Below, in pieces: positions 20,672 through 30,809 of a DNA stretch of 64,000 bases (the stretch's first letter is position 1; each line of letters opens with the position of its first letter). The DNA is from Arthrobacter sp. OVS8. GTDB lineage: Bacteria; Actinomycetota; Actinomycetes; Actinomycetales; Micrococcaceae. Made by a program: the position numbers and the translations under genes. The stretch lies in NCBI GenBank assembly GCA_028370155.1, contig CP116670.1, forward strand, positions 310,001-374,000, in the 5' to 3' direction. The notes below the pieces were generated by a model. That model was not told the origin of the DNA. It did not search any database and saw nothing but the letters and a program-made list of their open reading frames with translations.

Positions 20672-21439
20672 ATGAGTGGACTTTTTGACCTGACCGGCCG
20701 GACCGCGCTGGTCACCGGCTCCAGCCGGGGATCGGTAACGCCCTGGCCCGGGCACTGGCGGACGCCGGGGCCACGGTGGTGCTCAACGGCATCAACCCCG
20801 AACGGCTGAAGGCCGCCGAAGCCGCCATGGCCGCGGAGTACCCGCCAGGCCGGATCCACAGCTGCGCCTTCGACGTCACCAGCGACACCGAGGCGGCCCG
20901 GGGCGTTGCCTGGGTTGAGGACAACGTGGGGCCGCTGGAAATCCTGGTTAACAACGCCGGCATCCAGCACCGCGTGCCCATGCTGGAGTTGGACGTCGCC
21001 GACTGGGAACGGGTGATTTCCACCGACCTGACCAGCGCCTTCCTGGTGGGGCGGGAGGCGGCGCGGCACATGATTCCGCGCGGCCGCGGCAAGATCATCA
21101 ACATCTGCTCGGTCCAGACGGACCTCGCCCGGCCCACCATTGCCCCGTATATTGCGGCCAAGGGCGGACTCCGGAACCTCACCCGGGCCATGACGGCCGA
21201 GTGGGCGGCGCCGGCCTGCAGATCAACGGCATCGCACCGGGCTACATCCATACCGAAATGACGCAGAACCTCGTGGACGATGAGCAGTTCAACGCCTGGA
21301 TCCTGGGCCGGACCCCGGCACACCGCTGGGGACCGTGCAGGACCTGGCGGGCCCGGCGGTCTGGCTCGCGTCCGACGGCTCGAACTTCGTCAACGGCCAG
21401 ACGATCTTCATCGACGGCGGCATGACGGTGGTGGTCTGA
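20672..21439 (+). CDS. SDR family oxidoreductase, gluconate 5-dehydrogenase-like
   Basis: A short-chain dehydrogenase of about 256 residues resembling IdnO/Gno, which interconverts 5-ketogluconate and gluconate. LVTGSSRGIGNALARAL is the cofactor loop (one G missing near 20730), NNAGIQHRVPMLEL and YIAAKGGLRNLTRAM hold the catalytic Asn and YxxxK, and DGGMTVVV is the usual C end. Breaks lie near 20730, 21210 and 21330. The stop TGA at 21437-21439 overlaps the ATG of the next gene. The substrate is an inference from similarity and from the idonate dehydrogenase-like neighbour. Confidence 0.82.
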
Positions 21440-22520
21440 TGGGCGCCGTTATGATGGGCGGCGTGACGGCACTGCCGGCCACCGCGGCCGCCGTCGTGGC
21501 CCACGCCGCCGGCGACCTCCGGATCGAGGACATCCCGGTCGCCGCACCGAAGCCCGACGAAGCGGTCATCGAGGTGGCCTTCGGCGGCATCTGCGGCTCC
21601 GATCTGCATTACTGGCTGCACGGGGCCGCGGGCGAGTCCGTCCTCAAAGCGCCGATGATCCTCGGGCACGAAATCGTCGGGACGGTCCTCCTGGCGGCTG
21701 CGGACGGGACCGGTCCAGCGGCCGGCAGCCGGGTCGCCGTGCACCCCGCCACGCCGGGACCGGGTGCCGCGCCTTACCCCGAAGACCGTCCAAACCTTTC
21801 ACCGGGCTGCACCTACCTTGGCAGCGCCGCGCGCGTCCCGCATACCGACGGCGCGTTCAGCCGCTACGCCGCCCTGCCCGCCCGGATGCTCCGCACCCTG
21901 CCGGCCGGCCTCGAGCTCCGGACAGCCGCGCTGGTGGAACCTGCCAGCGTCGCCTGGCACGCCGTCTCGCGCGCGGGGACGTGACCGGCAAGACCGCCCT
22001 CGTGATCGGCAGCGGTCCCATCGGCGCCCTGGCCGTGGCTGTCCTCAAACGTGCGGGGGCGCGGCGGGTCGTCGCCGTGGACATGCACACCCGGCCGCTG
22101 GAAATAGCCAGCGCGGTGGGCGCCGACGAGGTCCTCAAGGGCGATGACGCAGCGGCCATCGAGGCCGTCGCGGCGGACATTGTCATTGAATCCTCCGGCA
22201 GCCACCACGGCCTGGCCTCCGCGATCAAGGGAGCCGTCCGCGGCGGCAAAGTGGTGATGGTGGGGCTCCTGCCCTCCGGGCCGCAGCCGGTCCTGATTTC
22301 GCTGGCCATTACCCGCGAGCTGGAGCTGCTGGGCTCCTTCCGCTTCAACGACGAAATCGACGAAGTCATTGCTGCGCTCGCCGACGGATCGCTGCTCGTG
22401 GATCCGGTAGTCACCCACACCTTCGCGCTGGACGACGCACTGGAAGCGTTCGACGTTGCCAGGAACGCGGCGGTTTCCGGAAAAGTACTGCTCGACTTCG
22501 CGCCGGACGCGGACGCCTGA
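21439..22520 (+). CDS. Zinc-type alcohol dehydrogenase, L-idonate 5-dehydrogenase-like
   Basis: A medium-chain dehydrogenase of about 360 residues resembling IdnD, which oxidises L-idonate to 5-ketogluconate. FGGICGSDLHYW holds the catalytic zinc Cys, APMILGHEIVG the His and Glu, and ALVIGSGPIGALAVAVLKRA the NAD-binding motif. The four-cysteine structural zinc lobe is reduced to a single Cys (LSPGCTYLGSAA). A frame break lies near 21977. The start overlaps the upstream SDR stop; a second ATG twelve bases later is possible. Together with the two upstream genes it forms a likely operon. Confidence 0.82.
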
Positions 22521-22588
22521 ACAGCGCGTCAGGATCCGTGCGGCGTGGTCCGTGCTGCGGGGTCCGTGCGGCTGGCGCCGCGGTGCAG

Positions 22589-23316
22589 CTAGGGCCGCGT
22601 GACCGGGACGAAGACCCGCGGCTGGTCCTTCCACTCAGGCTCCATCTCCGCGATGGTCTGCCGCATGATCCGGTCCGAGGCCTCACGGGCCCCTGCGGGG
22701 TTCCCGGCGGCAATCGCCTCGGCCACGTCCACGTGCCACTGCAGCGCCGTGTCGCGGGGGCGGTCCGGCATCAGGCCGTGCACGGTGCGTCCGGTCAGCG
22801 TCTCCGCCACCTGGCCCACCATGTTGGCGAACATTTCGTTCCCGGACCCGGTCAGGAGCAGGGAATGGAAGTGGATGTCCAGCTCCAGGAACCTCGGCAC
22901 GTCCCCGGCCCGGCCGGCGTCGCGCATTGCGTGGGAGACGTCCACGAGCTCGCGCCGGATCTCTTCCGGAGCGTTGGTGGCGGCCAGTTCGGCGGCCACG
23001 GGTTCGACGGCGGTGCGCAGCTCGGCGAGGAGCGCAGCTGCGCGCCGCGGCCTTCGCCGGCGAGGCGCCAGCGGATCACCTGGGAATCGAAGGGGTTCCA
23101 GCGGTTGGCCGGCAGGACGCGGATGCCCACGCGCTTGGTCGTTTCGACCAGGCCGAGCGACTGCAGGACACGCACGGCCTCGCGCACCACCGAACGGGAA
23201 ACCTGGAGTTCTTCTTCGAGGTGCTCGGCCAGCATGATGTGGCCGGCCGGGAGCTCGCCCGCGACGATGCGGGTGCCGAGGTGCTCAATGGCGCGGTGGT
23301 GGAGGCTGGTTGACAT
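22589..23316 (-). CDS. GntR/FadR family transcriptional regulator
   Basis: A regulator of about 243 residues. The winged helix domain is visible as AEHLEEELQVSRSVVREAVR and VLQSLGLVETTKRVGIRVLP; the FadR-type all-helical C domain includes FLELDIHFHSLLLTGSGNE. A frame break lies near 23040. TATGCT (23324-23329, reverse strand) ends 7 nt before ATG 23316, so leaderless initiation is likely. It lies convergent to the IdnD-like gene and divergent from gnd, so it probably responds to a sugar acid (gluconate or a relative) and controls these genes. That role is inference. Confidence 0.83.
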
Positions 23317-23555
23317 AGTCGTAAGCATAGTGCGGCGGACGCCGTTCCAGCCGACGTTTCGGCACGGACGGGCGCGGACGGCGCCGGAAATCATAGACTG
23401 TTTGTGACGCGCCATATTCCGCCACGTGGGCACTGCTTTCCCGTAGCCCGCGGAAATACATATGGTTTATTGACAGCCACTGATCCCCAAGAAGAAAGTG
23501 CCGCCTCACGCGCGGGACGAACTGCACTCGTTGCACAGAATGAATTGGAGTTTTG

Positions 23556-24991
23556 ATGTCAGCACACATCGGTGTCACCGGCCTTGCGGTGATGGGGGCC
23601 AACCTCGCCCGCAACCTGGCCCGGAACGGCTTCACCGTTGCCCTGCACAACCGGTCCGTCGAGAAGACCGACGCCCTGCTGGCCAAGCACGGCCAGGACG
23701 GCGACTTTGTCCGCACGGAAACCCTGCAGGAGCTCGTTGACTCGCTGGAGAAGCCGCGCCGCGTGCTCATCATGGTCAAGGCCGGCAAGCCGGTGGACTC
23801 CGTGATCGAGCAGCTTGAGCCGCTCCTGGAGCCGGGCGACATCATCATCGACGCCGGCAACTCCCACTATGAGGACACCCGCCGCCGCGAAGCCGCCCTG
23901 GCCAAGAAGGACCTGCACTTCGTCGGCATCGGCGTCTCCGGCGGCGAGGAAGGTGCCCTCAACGGCCCCTCGATCATGCCCGGCGGCTCCAAGGAGTCCT
24001 ACGACGCCCTCGGCCCGCTGCTGGAAAAGATCGCCGCGCACGTCGACGGCAAGCCCTGCTGCGCCTGGATCGGCACCGACGGCGCCGGCCACTTCGTCAA
24101 GATGGTCCACAACGGCATCGAGTATGCCGACATGCAGGTCATCGGTGAAGCGTTCGACCTGCTGCGTTCCGGCGCGGGCATCGAACCGGCCGATCAGGCC
24201 AAGATCTTCGCAGAGTGGAACAAGGGAGACCTTGCCTCCTTCCTGATCGAAATCTCCGCCGAGGTCCTCGGCCACGTGGACGCCAAGACCGGCAAGCCGT
24301 TCGTCGATGTCGTGGTGGACGCCGCCGGCCAGAAGGGCACCGGCCGCTGGACGGTCATCTCCGCGCTGGAACTGGGCTCCCCGACGTCGGGCATCGCCGA
24401 ATCGGTCTTCGCCCGCGCGCTGTCCTCCCAGACGGAGCAGCGCAAGCTGGCCCAGGAACTGCTGGCCGGCGCGGAAGCCGACGTCGAGGTTCCCGAGAGC
24501 TTCGTCGAGGACGTCCGCCAGGCGCTGTACGCCTCCAAGCTGGTCTCCTACGCGCAGGGGCTGGACATGCTCACCTCCGCGGCGAAGGAATACGGCTGGG
24601 ACCTGAAGCTGGACGAGATCGCCTCGCTGTGGCGCGGCGGCTGCATCATCCGGGCCGAACTGCTCAAGGAGATCACCAAGGCCTACGCCGCGGAGGAGAA
24701 GCCGCCAACCTGCTCTTCGCCCCGGCTTTCACCAAGGCGATCGCCGATGTCCTCCCGGCCTGGCGCCGGGTGGTCTCGACCGCCGTGCAGCTGGGCATTC
24801 CGGTGCCGGTGTTCTCCTCATCGCTGGCCTACTACGACGGCCTGCGCCGCAAGCGCCTCCCGGCCGCCGTGATCCAGGGACAGCGCGACCTCTTCGGCGC
24901 GCACACCTACGGCCGTGTCGACGCCGAGGGAACCTTCCACACCCTCTGGGGCGAGGACAAGTCTGAAATCGAGGCAGTGGACACCCACTAG
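23556..24991 (+). CDS. gnd: 6-phosphogluconate dehydrogenase (decarboxylating)
   Basis: Oxidises and decarboxylates 6-phosphogluconate to ribulose 5-phosphate, making NADPH in the pentose phosphate pathway. The joined protein of about 479 residues has the usual size. Signs: [20 protein letters not shown], the substrate motif [20 protein letters not shown], the catalytic Lys in [17 protein letters not shown], and the C-terminal [20 protein letters not shown]. One frame break lies near 24703. ATG 23556 has TTGGAG just upstream. A terminator follows at 25010-25043. The adjacent GntR regulator and idonate/gluconate genes place it as the end point of that pathway. Confidence 0.95.
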
Positions 24992-25009
24992 TTCCGCCCC
25001 TGACGCCAT

Positions 25010-25043
25010 GGCCGGTGCTCCCGTTACTCTGGGAGCACCGGCC
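25010..25043 (+). terminator. Hairpin after gnd
   Basis: GGCCGGTGCTCCC (25010-25022) pairs perfectly with 25031-25043 across an 8-base loop, 18 bp past the gnd stop. Confidence 0.75.
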
Positions 25044-25105
25044 GTTCGCGTTTCCCCGGAAATCCGGCCCCGGCCCGTCCCCGTCCCCGCCCAGGAGTGC
25101 AGCAG

Positions 25106-25938
25106 ATGACCCAGCCCGTAGCGTTTGTCACCGGTGCCTCCACCGGCATCGGTTTTGAGACCGCGTGGAAGCTCGCTGCCCGGGGCTTCACCGTGTATGC
25201 CGGGGCGCGCCGCGTCGAGAAAATGGAGCCCCTCAAGGCCCACGGTGTAACGGTCGTGGCGCTGGACGTCACCAACGAGGAATCCATGGCCGCCGCCGTC
25301 GAGCAGGTCATCGCCGCCCACGGCCGGGTGGACGTCCTGGTGAACAACGCCGGCTACGGCTCGTACGGATCGCTGGAGGAAGTGGAAATCGCCGAGGGGC
25401 GCCGGCAGTTCGACGTCAACCTCTTCGGGCTCGCGCGGATGACCCAGCTGGTGCTCCCCGGCATGCGGACCGCCGGGCGGGGAGGATCATCAACGTGTCC
25501 TCGATCGGCGGCAAGATGTATGAGCCGCTGGGCGCCTGGTACCACGCCACAAAGTTCGCCGTCGAGGGCCTCAGCGATTCACTGCGGATCGAACTCAAAC
25601 CCCACGGCATCGACGTGTCCATCATCGAGCCCTCGGGAACCGAATCGGAGTGGGGCGCCATCTCCGGCGACAGCCTGCTGGCCACGTCCGGCCACGGACC
25701 TTACATGGACCAGGCGAAGGTGGTGGCGGCGGCGCTGGCGTCCACCGTGGGTTCCACCATGTCCACACCGCCGGAGGTCATTGCCGACGCCATCGTCCAC
25801 GCCGCGACGTCGCCACGGCCCAAGACCCGCTATCCGGTGGGCAAGGGCGCGCGTGCCATTCTGCTGCTGCGGCGGTTGCTGCCGGACCGGGCGTTCGACA
25901 TCGTGATCTGGAAGATCTACCAGCGGTTTCCCGCGTAG
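25106..25938 (+). CDS. SDR family oxidoreductase
   Basis: A classical short-chain dehydrogenase of about 278 residues. FVTGASTGIGFETAWKLAAR is the cofactor loop, VDVLVNNAGYGSYG the NNAG motif, INVSSIGGKMYEPLGAWYHA followed by TKFAVEG the catalytic Ser, Tyr and Lys. A frame break lies near 25484 in a G run. ATG 25106 fits the CAGGAG site at 25092-25097; an in-frame GTG at 25097 overlaps it and is less likely. The extended C end (ARAILLLRRLLPDRAFDIVI) is hydrophobic and basic, as in retinol dehydrogenase-like SDRs. The substrate is unknown. Confidence 0.83.
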
Positions 25939-25975
25939 CATTCCAGGTTCCGGCGGGGACGCGGGGACGCGTCAG

Positions 25976-26557
25976 TTAGATCCGGTACTCGATCAGATAT
26001 TCGGCTGGGTCGACGGCGGGTTTGGTTTCGCGCTGCGCGTCCCGGTGCCGCCACGTGGCGGCACGCCCGTGAGGATCGATTCGGCCGGGGCGTCCTTGAC
26101 CACCACGGCGTTGGCGCCCACGGCGCTGTCCCGGCCGATGGTGATGGGGCCCAGGATCTTGGCTCCGGCGCCGATCACGACGCGGTCCTCGATGGTGGGG
26201 TGCCGTTTGACCTTGGCCAGGAGCGGCCGCCGAGGGTCACGCCGTGGTAGATCATGACGTCCTCGCCGATTTCGGCGGTCTCGCCGATGACGACGCCCAT
26301 GCCGTGGTCGATGAAGAACCGGCGGCCGATCGTGGCGCCGGGATGGATCTCGATTCCGGTAAGGAACCTGGCCAGCTGGGAAATCAGCCGTGCCGGGAAG
26401 CGCAGCGCCGGATTCTGCCAGAGCCGGTGCGTCACGCGGTGGAACCAGATCGCGTGCAGGCCGGAGTAGGCGAAGAAGTTCTCAAAGAACCTCGAGCCGC
26501 CGGGTCGTGGGACCGGGCGGCGTCGAGGTCTTCCTTCAGTCTTGCGAAGAAGCTCAC
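25976..26557 (-). CDS. cysE: Serine O-acetyltransferase
   Basis: Acetylates serine to O-acetylserine for cysteine synthesis. Left-handed beta-helix repeats are clear: [40 protein letters not shown], then [20 protein letters not shown] and NAVVVKDAP. The N end is [20 protein letters not shown]. Frame breaks near 26503, 26230 and 26050 must be repaired; the shifted C end reads [18 protein letters not shown] with a stop at 25976. The GTG start at 26557 has AAAGG about seven bases upstream. It lies 37 bp downstream of cysK in the same direction, so the two form a cysK-cysE operon whose products can assemble into the cysteine synthase complex. Confidence 0.88.
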
Positions 26558-26594
26558 AAAGACCTTTCTACGAAATCTTGGGACAAGGCCGGAC

Positions 26595-27530
26595 TTAGCC
26601 GCGGATGTCGTCGTACAGCACGGTGGAGATGTAGCGCTCACCGAAATCGCAGACCACAGCAACAATAAGCTTACCGGCGTTCTCCGGGCGCTTGGCCAGC
26701 TCCAGGGCAGCCCAGACGATCGCGCCGGAGGAGATGCCGCCGAGGATGCCTTCCTGGACGCCGAGCTCGCGGGCCACGCGGACGGAGTCCTCCAGGGTGG
26801 CGTCCAGGACCTCGTCGTAGACGTTGGTGTCCAGGATTTCCGGGACGAAGTTGGCGCCGATGCCCTGGATCTTGTGGGGGCCCGGGGCGCCGCCGTTGAG
26901 GATGGCGGAGTCCTTCGGCTCGACGGCGATGATCTGCACGTCGGGATTGCGTTCCTTGAGCACCTGTCCGACGCCGGTGACGGTTCCGCCGGTGCCGACG
27001 CCGGCGACGAAGATGTCCACCTTGCCGTCCGTGTCGGACCAGATTTCCTCGGCCGTGGTCTGGCGGTGCACCTCGGGGTTGGCCTCGTTGGCGAACTGCT
27101 GGGCCCAGATGGAGTTCTCCGTGTTGGCGACGATCTCCTGGGCCTTCTCAACGGCGCCGCGCATGCCCTCGGAACCGGGCGTAAGCACAATCTCGGCGCC
27201 GTAGGCGCGGAGCATGACGCGGCGTTCGGTGGACATGGTTTCCGGCATGGTGAGGATGACCTTGTAGCCGCGGGCCGCGCCCACCATGGCCAGGGCGATT
27301 CCGGTGTTGCCGGACGTGCCTTCAACGATGGTGCCGCCGGGCCGGAGGGCACCGGACTTCTCCGCGGCGTCGACGATCGCAACACCGATCCGGTCCTTGA
27401 CGCTGTTGGCCGGGTTGTAGAACTCCAGCTTGACCGCCACTGTGGCGTCAAGTCCTTCGGTCAGCCGGTTGAGCCGGACCAGCGGAGTGCCGCCGATCAG
27501 CTTCGTAACATCGTCATAGATCCGTGCCAT
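26595..27530 (-). CDS. cysK: Cysteine synthase A
   Basis: An intact 311-residue pyridoxal phosphate enzyme that makes cysteine from O-acetylserine and sulfide. NSVKDRIG holds the cofactor lysine, [19 protein letters not shown] the substrate loop, [18 protein letters not shown] the phosphate loop, and [11 protein letters not shown] the conserved C-terminal serine motif. [20 protein letters not shown] is the classic N end. It is upstream of cysE in one operon. This is one of the clearest genes in the window. Confidence 0.96.
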   Translation of the reverse strand: MARIYDDVTKLIGGTPLVRLNRLTEGLDATVAVKLEFYNPANSVKDRIGVAIVDAAEKSGALRPGGTIVEGTSGNTGIALAMVGAARGYKVILTMPETMSTERRVMLRAYGAEIVLTPGSEGMRGAVEKAQEIVANTENSIWAQQFANEANPEVHRQTTAEEIWSDTDGKVDIFVAGVGTGGTVTGVGQVLKERNPDVQIIAVEPKDSAILNGGAPGPHKIQGIGANFVPEILDTNVYDEVLDATLEDSVRVARELGVQEGILGGISSGAIVWAALELAKRPENAGKLIVAVVCDFGERYISTVLYDDIRG

Positions 27531-27600
27531 GGGTGTCTGCGCCTGTCTGTTGAAGAAGGGGAATACTGAGGTCAGCCTAACGAGGGCCTGCAGGGCCTAG

Positions 27601-28125
27601 CTAAGCATTAAGCCATGCAGAGTAATATTTCCTGGCCTTGGCCAGCTTCGGATTGATGATCACCTGACAGTAACCCTGCTCCGGGAACTTGGCGAAGTAG
27701 TCCTGGTGGATTTCCTCCGCCCGGTGGAAGACGGGCAGCCGGCTGACTTCCGTCACGATCGGATGCGCCCAGAGCTGCTGGTTCCGGTCGATGGCTTCCT
27801 CAAAAATGATCTTCTCCTCGGTTGTCTCGTAGAACATCGAGGAGCGGTACTGGGTGCCGACGTCGTAACCCTGACGGTTGAGCGTCGTGGGGTCGTGGAG
27901 TGCGAAGAACATGTCCAGGATGACCTCCGCCGGAATGACGTCCTCATCGAACGTTACGGCCACGACTTCGGCGTGGCCGGTGGTTCCGGAGCAGACGGCG
28001 TAGTAGTCGGGGTTGCGGTCATGGCCTCCGGTGTAGCCCGAAACGACGGCGCTGACACCCTTGGTTTTCTGGTAGACGGCGTCGAGGCACCAGAAGCAGC
28101 CTCCGCCGAGGACAAAAGTTCTCAT
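27601..28125 (-). CDS. msrA: Peptide methionine sulfoxide reductase A
   Basis: An intact 174-residue repair enzyme that reduces S-methionine sulfoxide in proteins. LGGGCFWCLDAVYQ holds the catalytic GCFW cysteine, followed by GVSAVVSGYTGG, HAEVVAVTFD and ALHDPTTLNRQGYDVGTQYR, all hallmarks. QGYCQVIINPKLAK supplies a likely resolving cysteine. A GAAGAGAG ribosome site precedes the ATG at 28125. It is divergent from the Nif3-like gene and downstream of nothing on its own strand, so it is probably a single-gene unit. Confidence 0.95.
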   Translation of the reverse strand: MRTFVLGGGCFWCLDAVYQKTKGVSAVVSGYTGGHDRNPDYYAVCSGTTGHAEVVAVTFDEDVIPAEVILDMFFALHDPTTLNRQGYDVGTQYRSSMFYETTEEKIIFEEAIDRNQQLWAHPIVTEVSRLPVFHRAEEIHQDYFAKFPEQGYCQVIINPKLAKARKYYSAWLNA

Positions 28126-28204
28126 GCTCTCTTCAATGGTTCAAAGGCTCCGATGATTCCCGGCGTCTGCGGGGCCGGTCGGCCGATAGGGTAAAAATGT
28201 GGGT

Positions 28205-29117
28205 ATGGAACCTGAAAACACCGACGTTTCAGCCGGCCCCGCCGACGGAAGCGCTGCCGCCGGCAACGGATCCGGGAAACGCCCGGGGCGCCCACCCTTG
28301 GCATGATCCTGCTGGCCGTGGAAGAGCTCTGGCCCGAGTCCCTCGCGGAGGACTGGGACGAGGTGGGTCTGGTGGCCCACCCCTCCGCCGGAGTCAACAG
28401 GATCCTCTTCGCCGTCGATCCCACCCTTGAGGTGATCGAGGAAGCCATCGAATTTGGCGCCGAACTGCTCATCACCCACCATCCGCTGCTGCTCAAGGGT
28501 GTCACGTCGGTCGCGGCCACCACCGCCAAGGGCCGTGCCGTGCACCGCCTGATCGAGTCGGGGACCGGGCTGCTGACGGTGCACACCAACGGTGATTCCG
28601 CTGTCGGCGGCGTCTCGGATGTCCTGGCCGACGCGCTGGGACTGCGGAACGTGGCCCCGCTGACTCCGGCGGCCAACGGCCTGCCGGAGGAAGGCATCGG
28701 GCGCGTCGGGGACCTTGAGGAAGTCCTGACCCTGGGCGACTTCGCCGCGCGCGTCTTCGGCATCCTTCCCTCGGTGGCCGGGGAGTGCGTGTCTCCGGGG
28801 ACCGGGACGGCCTGGTCCGCCGCGTGGCGGTGTGCGGCGGCGCCGGCGATTCCCTCCTCGGCGAGGTCCGGGCGAGCAACGCCGACGTGTACCTGACCGC
28901 AGACCTCCGGCACCATCCGGCGTCGGAAGCCCGTGAGGCGGCAGTCAATGACAGGCCGTACCTGATCGACGTTTCCCACTTCGCCAGCGAGTGGCTGTGG
29001 CTGCCGGCCGCGGCGGAGGCGCTGGGTAACGTGCTGAGCGACCAGGGCCACGACGTCGAGATCCGGGTCAGCAGCACCAACAGCGATCCGTGGGACTTCA
29101 TTCTGACTCCGGGCTAA
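28205..29117 (+). CDS. Nif3-like dinuclear metal centre protein
   Basis: About 304 residues of the NIF3/YbgI family, hexameric proteins with a two-metal site and uncertain enzyme function. ESLAEDWDEVGLVAH is the family N-terminal signature, LLITHHPLLLKG carries the paired metal-binding His, and LIDVSHFASEW the C-terminal His and Glu ligands. The first 28 residues are a disordered Gly/Ala-rich extension. Frame breaks lie near 28285 and 28790. It is followed after 122 bp by the coiled-coil zinc-ribbon-type gene, a neighbour pair common in actinobacteria. Confidence 0.87.
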
Positions 29118-29118
29118 G

Positions 29119-29171
29119 CCTGGCGTGCGAGGGCCCCGGGTGAGCGTAGCGAGGCCGGGGAGCACGCTAGG
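29119..29171 (+). terminator. Extended hairpin after the Nif3-like gene
   Basis: Outer arms 29119-29128 and 29162-29171 pair with one wobble, enclosing a second GC-rich pairing (GGCCCCGGG against the GGCCGGGG region). It begins 2 bp after the Nif3 stop. It could terminate that transcript or be an RNA structure in the 5' leader of the next gene. Confidence 0.5.
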
Positions 29172-29239
29172 CGCTAGAGTCTAGGGAGCGCCGATTAGGT
29201 GCCCGGCTCCGGCCGGCAGGGAACAAGCGGAGGTAAATA

Positions 29240-29977
29240 GTGGCCAAGGCAGCACCGGCGGAACAGTTGAAGTTGCTCGAATTGCAGGGACTTGATGCGA
29301 AGCTCAAATCCCTGTCCAACCGCCGCCGAAGCCTTGAAAGCGACTCCCGGATCACCGATCTTGAAGCCGCCCTCAGCGTGGCCAACGGCGAACTCGGGGC
29401 CGCGAAGGTGGCCGTGCACGACGCTGAACTCGAGCTGAAGCGGGCCGAGGCGGACGTGGAGCAGGTGGCCTCCCGGATCGAACGCGACGAGGCGAAGCTC
29501 AACAGCGGCACCGGCCTGTCCAAGGACCTTGTGGCCCTGCAGCGCGACCTCGTGTCCCTGAACAAGCGCCGCTCCGACCTGGAGGACGTGGAGCTGGAGG
29601 TCCTTGAGCGGCTGGATTCCCTGCGCCTGCGCCAGGCAGCCCAGCAGCAGATCGTTGACGACATCCAGGGCTCCTTCGGCTCCATCCGCTCCGAGCTGGA
29701 CGAACAGCTCGCCGAGGTCGCCGCCGAGGCCACGGTGGTGCGCGGCAAGCGTGCCGAATTCGCCGAGGGGCTCGACGCGGGCATGCTGGCCGTGTACGAG
29801 AAGACCCTGGCCAAGCGCGGCGTTGGTGCGGCGCGGCTGTTCCACGGCACGTCCGAGGGATCCGGCATGCAGCTCAGCCCCGGCGACCTCGCCGAAATCA
29901 AGGCCGCGGCCGAGGACGACATTGTCTTTTGCCCGGACTCCGGCTGCATCCTGGTCCGCTCCTCCGAGTGGGCCTAG
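29240..29977 (+). CDS. Coiled-coil protein of the C4 zinc-ribbon (DUF164-like) family
   Basis: An intact 245-residue protein. Residues 5-170 form a long coiled coil (LKSLSNRRRSLESDSRITDL and similar heptads). The C-terminal part normally folds as a four-cysteine zinc ribbon, but here the first knuckle is replaced by HGTSEGSGMQLSPGD and only two cysteines remain (FCPDSGCILVRS), so zinc binding is doubtful. The GTG at 29240 has a strong GGAGGT ribosome site. It follows the Nif3-like gene, as in many actinobacteria. The molecular role of the family is not settled. Confidence 0.83.
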   Translation: MAKAAPAEQLKLLELQGLDAKLKSLSNRRRSLESDSRITDLEAALSVANGELGAAKVAVHDAELELKRAEADVEQVASRIERDEAKLNSGTGLSKDLVALQRDLVSLNKRRSDLEDVELEVLERLDSLRLRQAAQQQIVDDIQGSFGSIRSELDEQLAEVAAEATVVRGKRAEFAEGLDAGMLAVYEKTLAKRGVGAARLFHGTSEGSGMQLSPGDLAEIKAAAEDDIVFCPDSGCILVRSSEWA

Positions 29978-30000
29978 CCACCCGACTGACCAGCAGTTAA

Positions 30001-30026
30001 GGCCGTTTTGGGGCCTCAGAACGGCC
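30001..30026. terminator. Small hairpin between convergent genes
   Basis: GGCCGTT (30001-30007) pairs with AACGGCC (30020-30026), between the zinc-ribbon gene stop (29977) and the yaaA stop (30038). A modest stem, possibly serving both strands. Confidence 0.45.
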
Positions 30027-30037
30027 CCTGCTGCGAG

Positions 30038-30800
30038 CTAGTTGGGCAGGATGATGTTCAGGGCGTGCGGCTTCCGGGCCGTGCCCCCGACCAGCTCCGC
30101 GGTCCACTTTTCGGCCGCCGCCTTTTGCAGCTGCGCCGGTGTCTGCGGTGCCCTGCCCCGCCGGGTCAGCAGGTGCCGGGCGAGCTCGCCCCGGGTGTGC
30201 TTCGCGAAGTGACTGACCACCTTCCGCACGCCGCCCACCTCGGTGAAGACGTTCACGGCCACGGTCTGCGGGGGCGGGGAGCCCACGCCGCGGCGTAGGT
30301 GCTGGAGCGGCAGTCCACCAGCAGTTCACCGTCCGCGACCCCGGCGAGGGCCGCCGTGAGCTGCGGTTTCCAGAAGGACGCCAGCCGTCCGACGTCGGGC
30401 AGTGCCGTGGACATCGACAGCCGGTAGGCGGGCACGCTGTCCCCGAAGCGGATGGCACCCCAGAGCGCCGAAATGACCATGACTGATTCATCCGCCTTGC
30501 GCTTCTGCGCGGCCGTCAGCGAGTCATAACCCAACGCGTCGTACAGCACCCCGGAGTAGACCTGATGGGCGGCGCTGCCGGCTCGGCGTGCAGCCGCGTG
30601 TTGCGTTCGACGTCGGCTCGCAGCGAGGCGCCGACGCCCAGGAGGGCCAGGGCATCTTCGTGCGCGCTGACCGTTCCGAGCCCGTCCAGCACCTTGGCCC
30701 GGTACGTGTTCAGTTCGGGAAAGCTCAGGGAGGTCCAGTCGACGGCGTTGCCGGCCGTCGCGGGGGTCTTGCCTTCGGAGGGCGGCAGCAGAATCAGCAC
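30038..30800 (-). CDS. yaaA: Peroxide stress protein YaaA family
   Basis: About 254 residues of the YaaA/DUF328 family; in Escherichia coli YaaA lowers free iron under hydrogen peroxide stress and binds DNA. ILLPPSEGKT is the N-terminal signature, HQVYSGVLYDALGYDSL and VMVISALWGAIRFGDSVPAY the central family motifs, and VVSHFAKHTRGELARHLL the C-terminal one. Frame breaks lie near 30570 and 30290. The GTG start at 30800 is preceded by TAAGAT (30807-30812, reverse strand) ending 6 nt upstream; this box includes the stop codon of the upstream esterase gene, so yaaA probably has its own leaderless promoter inside that gene's end. Confidence 0.87.
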
Positions 30801-30809
30801 CGGCCAATC

